A program made the translations under genes and the position numbers. A stretch of 64,000 bases of DNA from Parus major (lineage: Eukaryota; Chordata; Aves; Passeriformes; Paridae): positions 84,006,457-84,070,456 of the forward strand of contig NC_031768.1 in assembly GCF_001522545.3 (NCBI RefSeq), read 5' to 3'. Below are positions 13,781 through 24,400 of this stretch, piece after piece (position 1 is the first letter of the stretch; each line of letters starts with the position of its first letter). Under the pieces are notes generated by a model, which did no database searches, had not been told where the DNA came from, and saw only the letters and a program-made list of their open reading frames with translations.

Positions 13781-16700
13781 GTATGGTTGGTGTGTGTCCA
13801 TGTTGTGAGTCCTCTGTCTGCCTCTGAACTCCAGCCGTCCAATCTCATGTTCCATTACCCTCAGTGCTGCCATCAGCAGGTGCTTTTCCAGTCTTTCATG
13901 TCTAGAGCTAGTAGTTGTCAGTCCTGTTTCCATATGTTTCTAAGTTTCATACCCCTCTGATGTCCACTAATGCAATAAAACTGTGTGAAACCTCCACGCA
14001 TTCAAGGCATTCTCACAGACTACAGAAGGCCATCATGAAAGCCCTGCCTCGAGTGGCTGTTTTCATGGGAAATCATTGTCTCTTGAAAATTAAACAATTC
14101 CTGGAACACTGGATCAAGCTTCCTCTACAGCACTACAAAAAAAGTTTGACTATTTGTTGCCACTTAGCAAACGTTTTGAGGACCAAAATACGTACTGAGA
14201 GCTATTATACTGTAAGTTTTTGCACTCCAGAGTTGGACATAGCTTTGCAAAAGTAGCCAGATAAAAGGCCTAGTCTCCACAAAGTGTCATGGTGTTGACA
14301 GAAATTAGAAGCAGCTTATGGGCCCTCAGTTCAGCAGCACCTTATTCAGCAGCTTTACATCATTGTATTCTTTTTTTAGAGGCACCGCTGCTAAAAGTAC
14401 TTGTAAGCTCTGTCTTATCCCTCCCCAGACATAGCTGGAGAAATGAGAAATGCAAATTTTCAGAAAGCTTTTTTGTTTCTATGTCAAGCTTCTCTATATA
14501 AAATTAAGAGATTCCGGTAAAATTGAAGGAATAGAATATTTCTGGTAGTTATTTTGGTGGAGGATTTTTTGACAGATAAGATGTATGCTACTGTTCTTGC
14601 AACTCACTGAACTCAAAAGTTTCCACAGAGTTCCCTAGGCTTAAGCTGACAGCCTGTGTTTACATGTTTAATTTAAATTAATTGCAGTGGATTTTTTTCT
14701 TTAAGAGTTTTTCTGTCTTTAATAGTCCAAATAAAGGCCATAATTATATGTGTTCCTTAAAACAGTGTATTTACTGGTAACTGATGGCTGCCATCAAGTT
14801 GCTACAAGGAAAAATCAGCTAAGCAGGTTATTCTCAGCAAACCTTACTAGACAGTACAGCAAGCTGCAGACAGCCCTGCTGTTGTACTCAAAAATACTTC
14901 ACGACAGATCCTTCCTTTTTTCCCTCTAGCTTGCCATATGTTTCATTTTGGAATCATCTAGCTTTGATCTGTCCATTTCCTTTTAAAAAGTCAAAATGGA
15001 AATAAATGTATGTATTCAAAACTGCCATCCAAGTGAAAGACCTCCATTTGATTCTATTTTAGCCACGTTTACAGTGACATGAGTAGAAGTTTTAAAAGTT
15101 AAAAGAGAAATCTGGGAAATAGCCTAGTTATGTCATGAGAAGACCCCTCAAGTCAGTGCTTTGTATAGATCTTAGGGAATCTGTAGGCTTTAGAGGAAAA
15201 TACGGTGTCCTGACTAGAAAACACATCAGCACATCTTTGGTGCAGGAGTAACGCTGTCCAGCCTTCAAATGCAGCTCTCTCCCCATCAGGCAACTATTTA
15301 ACTAATTCTGGACTAGCAGTGCTGCAGGGCTTCTGTTCTAAACCAGAATGTATGTGATTGAAATTTATTTTTAAAAGAATTGAAATATATTTGAATGTCT
15401 TCCGGATCAGAGTAAAATAGGCCGGAATGTGTTAGGAACATCCTTAGAGCTGATCTGAATGAATCATTATCAATGTCTTGCCAAGTCTCAGTAACAGTCA
15501 TTTCTTCTCATCTGTGGCTGTGCTCCAGAAGAGCATTTACCTCTGCTGAAGCCCAACCCTGTTTACCAAAGCACTTAACCACATGCTTACATTTAAGCAT
15601 ATTTAAGCATATAATTGACTGTGATTGAAGTCAGAGCTATGTGTGTTCTTAAGTGTTTTGATGGGTCAGGGAAACAACCTGTGAGAAATACAGAGAGATT
15701 CAGCAAGGTCTGAAATTAAATAGTTCATTTTGATATCCAAAGAAATTAGGAACAGTTGCTATGGCAACTAAAAAGTTCAAGGTAATGTGCAGAAAGAGCA
15801 AAGTAATTGACAGCCCAATTAAGAATTCAGACCTGAAGTTAATTTTAAGGAGACAGGTATTCTGATTAAAAGCCAATTTCTGATTAGAAGCTGAAATGGC
15901 TTTTTTATTGTACTTTCTTCGTACGAGTATCCAGTCCGTAGGGCCTAATTGTAGGCTACAACTGGTGAAACAGAGAGAGATTTCAGGGACTGAATTCAGG
16001 CTGGTGAAGAGAGCTTCTCCTTGGACTTCTGCATCAGGACAAGCTTCAACCTCTGGCAACATGACATAACAGCTTTTAGGGTATCTGCTTCTCAGACATA
16101 CAACTGTCCACCAAGAGGAGACATAAACTTTGTAATTGTGTGTACAAAAAATTATTTCTGTGAGACTGTCTTTTGCAATCACAGAAGCATTTTTGTTTGC
16201 ATGAGCAAGTGCTGCTCTCTCTATGGAATACACCTTGTGCTCATTTTCTCCAGGCTCTATCTTGCATAGCAACATCTGTCATATTAAATTCTCACCTTCC
16301 CTGATTCAGTCTGATGTACAATCTTTATTAATGAACAATCATGGGGCATATCAAATACTTAAGGTTTTCATCTGAATATCTAAGAATCTATAAAACATGT
16401 CAGTAGTAATCAGAAAGAATATATCCTTCATTTGAACCAAAACATGTGATGTCTTCAGCTCTTCTTTAATAGAATCCTCAATCTTTTCATCTTACAATAG
16501 TGCAATAAGAAACTTTGCATGAAGACATTGGAACTGTTTCCTATAATCCTGACAGTGTGAAAAGAAAATTTTAGTATGCCAAATAAATACTATCAATCCA
16601 GTTGATAAAGTAATTCCCTTCAGAATCTAGCTGGTTGATTTTCCTTATACAATTATACTGTATTAGCACAGAAGGATTCAGAAAGAATGCCCATTTACCT

Positions 16701-18563
16701 AAGCTGCTTCCAGTTATCTCTTTTAATATGTACGTGGACTGAAAAAGGGTAAAAAGTCAGCAGATTTCCCACCTGTATTTATTTGCAAGTGATGAGCAAA
16801 GATAAATGGAGATCTTATAAAATTAAGAGTAGCTTTTTTTGTGTGTGTGAGCATACAGTCTTTTCATATACACCTTTTGTGCTGGTATGCATAAAACTTC
16901 TGCCTCCAAATAGCTCGTGCCATCAAATCCTGCTCCAGCAGTTGCTGACTTTAAATCAGGATTTAGTATTACTGGAGCCAGAAGTTCTGCAAGGAAAAAT
17001 TCTCCATCCTTAATAGTTAATATGCATATCATTTCTATATTGATTTCCAGAGACAGCTAACAAATTACATCTGTTTCTCCTGGAAAGTTTGTGTTGAGAT
17101 GGTATGTGGAGAAATTTAAGGCAATATTGTATTTAACATTATGTAATCTTAAAGGAAATGTCATTTGAAACAATGAAATGCAATGTTCTACCAGTCACCT
17201 TTTCAACATGGCAAGTAAATTCTGAGACTATATGACATAAATTCATGATAGATGTGAAAGGATTATTTTTTTTTTTCCCCACTCTTCAAATGTACTTACT
17301 GGAAGAAAAAAATTCATAACGTGATTTTCCTAAAAAAGAATGTATGTAGCCAGAAGTTTCCTTCTCATTTTGTTAGAATTGTTTGCTCTGTGAAACACAG
17401 AGTAGTGTGCATAGTGGCACAGAGATAAGAAACAAATTTATTTAAATTTTCAAAATTAATAATTAGTCCTTGCTGGTGACATGTTGCTCTCCTTACTAAA
17501 GTCAGAATCTTTCAGGTGACACTACTGCATGCTTTTCCACTATAAGTGTCCTTAATAAAGGCAATTTCCTAAGCAGTTGCCTTCTTCATCATCCCTGTGC
17601 CCTGCAGCCAGAGCTGTGGCCACTGGTTATGGCACAGGCTGAAAAGGAAACATTCTGGTGTTTGATTTTTCATTCTACCTCTCATTTCCTGGTTTTGCTT
17701 TGAGTCGATTTTTTGAAGCAGCCACCTGCTTTGGGAGTTACGACTACATGAATTTCTAACCCGGAATTCCTCAGGCGTGTTTTAGGGGTGACAAGCTCCC
17801 TGCTGACTCCCTTGGACATTACTGCATGTCCTGATCCCATTTGAATACCCAGGCTCTCCAGTCTGGTAGTTTTAGAAACAGATGCCTCCATTTGTCTTCT
17901 GAAAGAAAATGGATGATAATAATAACATACTTTACAATTATATTGAAACTCAGTTAAAACCTCTCATATTTCTTAATAGATACCACTCAAGTGCAAGGCA
18001 TGTTCTCCTTTGTTTATCTCAGTGCTTTTTTTCATTAGCATTTTTTTTACTATTTCAAATATTGTTACCACTGTCAAGAATTAATTTAATAGAGAAATGT
18101 TTTCCTTTCCCCACTTAGGCATCATTCTTGCTGCTGTTATCCACACCACCATTCCACTTTTTAGCACATCTATCTCATTCTCACTGCACTTCTCTTTACT
18201 AATTTAATAATGACTTCTCCATTCCTAAACTTATATTAATTTAGGATATAATGTCAGATGATTTATTCTTATCTTTGGAATGTAATTACACACTCTCTGA
18301 TGTTACAATTTAAATAAAAGGCCATTTTTCTCCAGGTTGCTCTTCCCATGCTCATGTTTTCAAACAAAACAGTTACTGAAACCAAATATAATCCTGACAG
18401 TTTTTCTGCCATAATCATATGGATTGACTAGACAAAGTACTCTGAAGACTTCAGGTCACTAATAGACTGTTTCTCAAGATCAGTGTCCGAGATTACCAGT
18501 ATGATTAGATTACTTTCAGGATCTAAAGACTAATTCAAGGATTTTGTTCCTGTGTTTTGGCAG
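13781..18563 (+). other. Intron, 4.8 kb
   Basis: A GT-AG intron of 4783 bp, with donor gtatgg and acceptor 'tcctgtgttttggcag', interrupting a Gly codon after its first base. I see no transposable element in it. The notable part is 15700-16275, with a near-perfect RFX X-box at 15755-15768 and an antisense ORF of 191 codons. The rest is AT-rich and unremarkable to me. Confidence 0.9.
15755..15768. promoter_or_regulatory. Near-perfect palindromic RFX X-box
   Basis: GTTGCTATGGCAAC differs by one base from the ideal palindromic X-box GTTGCCATGGCAAC bound by RFX-family factors. It is flanked by TGACAG (about 15809, MEIS/TGIF-like) and several ATTA cores, as in many developmental enhancers. A further half-site TAGCAAC lies near 16266. 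The motif is seen directly; RFX binding and enhancer role are inference. Confidence 0.4.
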
Positions 18564-18778
18564 GAAAGCCCAGTAGTTTCTTTCCAGACGACAGTTTTAT
18601 AGACTCCGGAGAAATTGATGTAGGCAGACGAGCCACACAGAAGATCCCTCCTGGTATCTTTTGGAGATCTCAGGTGTTCATCGACCACCCAGTGCATCTG
18701 AAATTCAATGTGTCTTTAGGAAAGGCTGCTCTGGTTGGCATCTATGGCAGAAAAGGACTCCCACCATCACACACACAG
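18564..18778 (+). CDS. TENM4: Teneurin-4 exon: juxtamembrane extracellular domain, first half
   Basis: The acceptor is 'tgtgttttggcag' and the donor is ACACAG/gtaatg; phase 1 in, phase 0 out, 215 bp. The product starts [20 protein letters not shown] and continues [20 protein letters not shown], then [20 protein letters not shown] and ends [12 protein letters not shown]. The blocks DSGE.DVGRR, IPPG.FWRSQ, LKFN.SL and [12 protein letters not shown] are strongly conserved among teneurin paralogues, as I recall them, so this is the structured membrane-proximal part. N-V-S is a potential N-glycosylation site. Two differences from the mammalian form as I remember it are Asp for Glu in FFPDDSF and Ile for Thr in PPGIFWRS. 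The exon length is not a multiple of three, so skipping it alone would shift the frame. Confidence 0.96.
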
Positions 18779-20204
18779 GTAATGGTACTTTATTTCAATT
18801 AAATTATGTTATTTCAAATTGATGTTTGTGTGATGTATTGTTTTATTTCATCTGTTTCTTTCAAGAATTTGTTGCATGCTTACAAGATGCCCAAGATCAT
18901 TTATTCAGAGAACAGGAATCAAGAGACAGTTGGAAAAAATCTGCACAAATTAATCTGGTGGGCTGTAGGCAGGAGCAGAGCAGACAATTGCCTAAGGCAG
19001 CAAGCTGCTGGAGGAGAAAGGTTTTGTGAGGCTGAGGCTGGTGGTTACTGAGGGTACCAGCTGGTTGCTCCAAGCAGCAGAAGATACCACCTTCTCCATT
19101 CAGAGCTTTGCACAAAGGCAGCCACACTCAAACTGCATCCAAAGGAATCTTCTCTTGAGCAAATTCATACACCTCAGATCTGTCTCTTTCAGCCACTGCC
19201 TTTCTCATCTCATGGTAAAAGCAGCAAGACCTCAGCTGGTCACCTTTACGGGAGCAAGATTCACTTCTGTCTTCCATGCTGGAGTGCCTTGAGCCAACCC
19301 TTCACACAATGTATGCTGACTGTCAGCTTAGACTGAGGTTTGTCAGGGTCAATTAATTAGTGTGTAAGAAAAAAAAACCAATTTTTTACAGAAAGCCACC
19401 AACTTAGGCAGAAATCAAGATCCAGATATTATTCTGTAGGACTAAAATGAAAGCAAATGCTTTTTTTAACACACATTGACAAAAAAACATATCAAAAATC
19501 AGTTTCTGGAAAAAGCTCTGAAGAACCATCCCCTTGAGTAAGGATTTTATATGTTATTTTCTCTCCTTTCTGTTTCAGCTTCTAAGCTGCTTTTACCCAG
19601 ATTGATTAATACATTAGGACATAATACACTGGTAATGCAAAGTATCTTACTCCCACTTGCATCAGCAGGTTATCAAAGAATTAGCAGGTTTATGTTACTG
19701 TATCTTGCCCTCGCCCTCTACTATTAGCTGAAAATACTAGAGATTTATAGAAATACCCTGCCTTTTAATTGTTTTGAACAAACAAATATGTTTATTATGA
19801 TCTCTGTGGATAATATGGTATTTTGTGCATATTAACACACCTCCAGCTTATTTCTGTCAAAGAGGTGTCATAAATCTACACTTCTCTGCCTACTTTTCTG
19901 CAGAATTAAAATATTTCAGTAGGATCAGCACATCATAATTTCAGTGTCACAGTAATGCTGTAACTGCCCTTTTCTAATCAGTCTCTTTTCACAGGGAGAT
20001 TCAAACATTTGTAACTTAAAAATCCTGTGTTAGTTAAATAAAAACTCAAGTCATGATTGCATAATACTAACTTTAGATCAGAACTCTGTATTCCTTTTAT
20101 TTGTTTATTATCATTCTTAAATTTTGTTATGGAACAGAAGTTATTACATGGACAGGTTTAATTGTTTAAGTAAAAAACCTAACATTTAACACATAAACCT
20201 CACT

Positions 20205-20812
20205 TTTTCCACGTGGTGCAGTCACTGGTTTCCCACAAGGTCCTGCAAGCAGATGTGCTCTTGTGTGGGCTCCATTGTCCATGGGGCTGGAGGTCCTGCC
20301 AGGAGCCTGCACCAGCACAGGCTTTGGACAGGGTCACAGGCTTCTTTCAGACATCCATTTGCTCCTGCATGGGGATCTCTGCTCCCCTTTGGAGCTCCAC
20401 AGGCTGCAGGGGCACAGCTGCCCCACCATGTGCCACAAATTGCTGGGGAATCTCAGCTCCAGCACCTCCTGCTTCTCCTTCTGCACTCACCTTGGTGTCT
20501 GCATAATTGGTCCACTCACATATTCACATACTCCCCTCTTCTCTAGCTCCAGTTACTTCTGTGTAAAAAAATTCTTTTTTTTGCCTTCTTAAATATGTTA
20601 TCAAGGAGGTGACACTTGCTACCATCACTGATGGGCTCAGCCTTGGCCAGTGGCTTGTTTGTCTTGGAGCCAGCTGGCATCGGCTCTGTCAGACACAGGG
20701 AAAACTTCCAGCAGCTTCTCAAAGCAGCCACCCCTGCAGCCCCCCTTGCTACCAAAACCTGGCCACGCAAACCCAGTACAATGCTCAAAGTCATATCTAT
20801 CCATGTTAAAAT
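20205..20812 (+). mobile_element. LTR-like interspersed repeat of neoavian type (probable solo LTR of an endogenous retrovirus)
   Basis: This 600 bp GC-rich block sits in AT-rich intron and has sharp compositional borders. The stretches 'tcactggtttcccacaaggt', 'tctgctcccctttggagctc', 'tgatgggctcagccttggcc' and 'gctaccaaaacctggccacg' match a high-copy repeat that I remember from many songbird and other neoavian genomes. I believe it is an ERV solo LTR, but I cannot give the family name with certainty. The overlapping ORFs of 66-109 codons in all + frames are repeat shadows. No internal retroviral genes (gag, pol, env) accompany it. Orientation is my guess and the borders are approximate. Confidence 0.6.
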
Positions 20813-21972
20813 AACAAACTATTCCAAATTCTCTTTGGGAAACTTTCTCTGGCTGTGGTGATTGTTTTCTATTTTAGGTTGCCAAAAACTGTCGTCACTA
20901 ATAAATAGGAAGAAAATGTAAGCTCCAAACTTCTATAGTCTTAGGAATAGATCATATAGAAGTCCAAAATAGTTTACTATTAATGAAAGACATTTCTTCT
21001 CATTCTTCTCAACAAATCATAATAAGTTACAAAATTTTGTTATGGTCTATTAGATTTAATCTTCCTAGATCAAATAATTTTTTAAACTCACTTTAACCTA
21101 GGCCAAATTTTAATAAATCATAAATTTTAGAGATAGGTCATCACTGCTTGCAGAGGGCATTTTTCCATTTGTATGGTTTGAATGGATTAACATGGCATTT
21201 TATCAATGATTTCCTTGCTGGCAGTAGCTAATTGCCTATTAAAAATCTTTGAATGTTTTAAAATGCAATAAAGCCCAATCCATTTGTGGCTCAATTAATA
21301 TTTACAACTAGTAGCTTCGCAAAGTAATCAACATCTGCAGCAGCATCTTGCAAATATTTATAAAAAAATCTTTGTAAGCATAACCCAGATTGGAGTGGAA
21401 CAACAGCAACTCACTGTACCAGAGTGCCTTGAAATTGTTTTCATCTCACTAAGCTCTAAGGAACTACATCTAATATACAGCAGGAAGTGGATGCTTGTAA
21501 GTACAATCCACAGGACATTTCTCAGATGTCCACATCACAACGAGGCAGGTTGCATTCTGGAAGTGCCTCTTTGCTTGCAATCCAGTGATTCTAGAAAACT
21601 AATTCAAGCTGCTATGGAGATGTCAACACTTCTTGAAGTGAACTTTACCTATGGTTTCTTAAGTTCTGTTTTAAAAATCAAGTCAAGCTGTTCCATCATG
21701 CTGCAAAATAAATATGGAAATCGGGTTTTCTCTTACTGGTTTTAACTTCTTCAGTTTACTTGTTCCTTACTCAAGCTCTGTTGAGAAATTCCCAGCACAC
21801 AGTCACCATGATGATGTCCTCTGTCACTGTCCTGCTCAGCTGTGTCAGGCACGGTCACACTGAGACCTGATGAGGCATCAGCCTAGGCAGTATCTCATGC
21901 TCAGAGTGGCTACAGACATCGGGGTCCCAAACCAACCACTCACCAGTGTCCTCTTAAATCCTTTTGTTGTTT

Positions 21973-22550
21973 TCATAGAATCATAGGCCATGCTGAGTTG
22001 GAAGTGATCTGTGAGGACCATCGAGTCCAACTCCTGGCCTTGCACAGAAGACTCCAAGAATCACACCATGTGCCTGAGAGAATTGTCCAAACACTTCCAT
22101 GACCACTTCCCTGAGTAGCCTGTTCCAGTATTCAGCCACACTCTGAGTGAAAAACCTTTTCCTGATAGCCTAAACCTCTCCTGACTCAGCTTCATGCTGT
22201 TTCCTCAAGTCCTATCACCGGTCACCACAGACACCACAGTGCCTGCCCCTGCACTTCCCCTCAGTAAGGAAGCTGCAGACCAAAATGAGGTCTCCCTCCA
22301 GCCTCCTGTTCTCCAGGTTGAACAGACTAATGACCTCAGCCACTCCTCATATGGCTTCCTCTCCAGAGCCTTCTCCACTCTCGTGGCCGTCCTTTGGACA
22401 CTCTAAGAGCTCAGTGTTTTTTCTTATATTGTGGCACCCAAAACTGCCCTCAACACTCGAGGTGAGGCTGCCCCAGTGCAGAGCACAGCGGGACAGGCCC
22501 CTGCCTTGCCCAGCTGGCAATGCTGTGCCTGATGCACCCCAGGACATGGT
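21973..22550 (-). mobile_element. CR1 LINE, 3' fragment in antisense orientation
   Basis: The element opens with 'catagaatcataggccatgc' (reverse complement of the CR1 end), then 'gaccatcgagtccaactcct', 'cctgagtagcctgttccagt', 'agtgaaaaaccttttcctga' and 'ctcctgttctccaggttgaa'. This is the reverse of the usual CR1 3' region, about 580 bp. It is the longest CR1 here. It is non-coding and degenerate. The right border near 22550 is approximate. Confidence 0.9.
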
Positions 22551-24189
22551 TAAAACAGAAATGTGCATTTTTAATTACATGTATTTAGAATTCATACTTG
22601 CCTGGTATTCTTAGATTTTAGATTGTGTATTTTTATAATTTATATTTACGTCAAATTTTCCAAAACAAGCTCTTTCTCTAACAAAGCAAACTTGGATAGA
22701 TACCCTAAAGGAATGACCTTTGCAGTGTGGCAGCTTTTACATTCTCAAAAAGACTCTTCAGCATCAAATTTGAGATCTGTGTACTGAAATATAACCAAAA
22801 GAAAATAAAAAATAAAGCAAGGTTAAAAAATAATTTCCTGTAAATGAATAATTAAAATACAGAATTAAAATAATCTAGGGATGAATTCTGTCATTTCATA
22901 TGCTAGCTATGTCATATTTAGCTTATTGCTCACAGTGTTCTTGTAAATAAACACTTCTTTTTTTAACTTAGTAGCTTAACTTTTTTTAACTTTTCCTACA
23001 TAGGAAAGAACATGTCATCAAGTCCTTATCTTGGTTGACTTTGAAGACCATACCAGACAACTTAATAACAAACACCCAAATTTTGCCACAGTAAAGTGAA
23101 AAGCGATAAGCAGCCTAAATATTGGTACCACAGTCAACTAACACTCAGCAGCCATTCAGTGCAGGAACATTTATGGGTTCAGAAATAAGTGGTGTTGTTT
23201 CTTTCTGTCTCTTTTTCTTCTTCCTTCCCAAAAAAAAATCACAAATTTACCTGATCAGCTAGATGAGAGAGGCAAAAACAAATGAAAATAGGGAATAGAA
23301 AAGCTGAATAGTGCCTCTGCTGAATTCTGCTTGTGAGGTGTCCTGGTCATCTAAACACATGATGAAAGTCAGATTAGATAAGGTTCATTTAACATTTGTG
23401 ATGTCTGCTAGGCATATATCTGCCTCATCCCATTAATATAATGCCAGACAAAATACAATTATTGTGGAAAATCAGTGGAAGGTTATTTAAATAGAACTAA
23501 AGAGAGTTGCAATACTAGTATTAAAGCAGTAGTTCAGTTGAAGTTACCCTTGCAAAAAAGTAAATGCATCTTTTTGAGAAAAATACTTAGAGCTACACCT
23601 TAAATGGGACTTTTCTATAATATTTATCTCTTTTACATCTTCATTTTCTATGATTTTTTAACCACTTTTCCTATTGTTTTAAGATTAAACCCTTGTTGGC
23701 TAAACTAAACACTTCTGCAAAACCTCTACCAGAGTTAATTTTAAAATATTTCTTGCTTTTCTCTTGGTGACCCCTAGCAACTCTGGCAAACAACCCAGTT
23801 GGGCTAGATATATTTTTCTGTCTTATTTTTCATATTAGCCAAGACATAAATGAAGATAACAAATAAGCTGCTTAGTGCCATATTTACAGTGCAGCTGAGG
23901 CATGGTCTCACATTTTCCTGCCTATATTTCTACAGAATGAGAACACCTCAGTAAGGCCAATATGTTGCAAGTCACCTTCTAAACAAAGATAATCTCAAGG
24001 TTTGTGCAATTACAGGAAAATACATTCATAGACTAGCTGTTTCCAAAATGGTTGATTCCAGGTAGTCCAGGAAAGTACTTGGGTTACCAGAGCAAATCCT
24101 ATTTGTGATGCTTCTGCAGATGCAGAATAAGAGACTAAGCTTGAGGAAATCTGATAAACACATAATCATTACTCCCTCTTATGTTTCAG

Positions 24190-24400
24190 TTTGACTTTGT
24201 CGAGCTCCTTGATGGAAGACGTCTACTGACACAGGAGGCCAGAAGCTTGGAAGGGCCTCAGCGGCAGCACAGAGCTTTTGTGCCCTTGGCCAGCCATGAG
24301 ACAGGATTTATCCAGTATTTAGATTCAGGAATATGGCATTTAGCCTTCTACAACGATGGCAAGGAATCGGAAGTGGTTTCTTTTCTTACTACTGCTATTG
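24190..24400 (+). CDS. TENM4: Teneurin-4 exon: juxtamembrane extracellular domain, second half
   Basis: The acceptor is 'ctcttatgtttcag' and the donor is CTATTG/gtaagg; phase 0 in, phase 1 out, 211 bp. The product reads [60 protein letters not shown] and [10 protein letters not shown]. The flanks ([28 protein letters not shown]) are near-invariant among teneurins. The middle, [15 protein letters not shown], is variable between paralogues and species. In TENM3 this place holds a multibasic furin-type site as I recall; here only R-Q-H-R remains, a minimal R-X-X-R motif. With the 215 bp exon before it, it forms a 426 bp (142 codon) in-frame pair, so only joint skipping would keep the frame. Confidence 0.96.

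Larger units (their letters stand above)
18779..24189 (+). other. Intron, 5.4 kb
   Basis: A GT-AG intron of 5411 bp that falls between codons (Gln/Phe), with a good pyrimidine tract before the acceptor ('ccctcttatgtttcag'). It holds an LTR-like interspersed repeat (about 20205-20812) and an antisense CR1 (about 21973-22550). The remainder is AT-rich with short poly-A/T runs and nothing else that I can identify. Confidence 0.9.

Noticed and set aside
13670..13933. Antisense ORF overlapping the first teneurin exon
   Set aside because: A shadow of the coding exon; there is no independent evidence.
19815..24010. Weak similarity between about 19870-19950 and 23900-23980
   Set aside because: Roughly two-thirds identity over about 50 bases with no clear borders; could be chance or a very old repeat.
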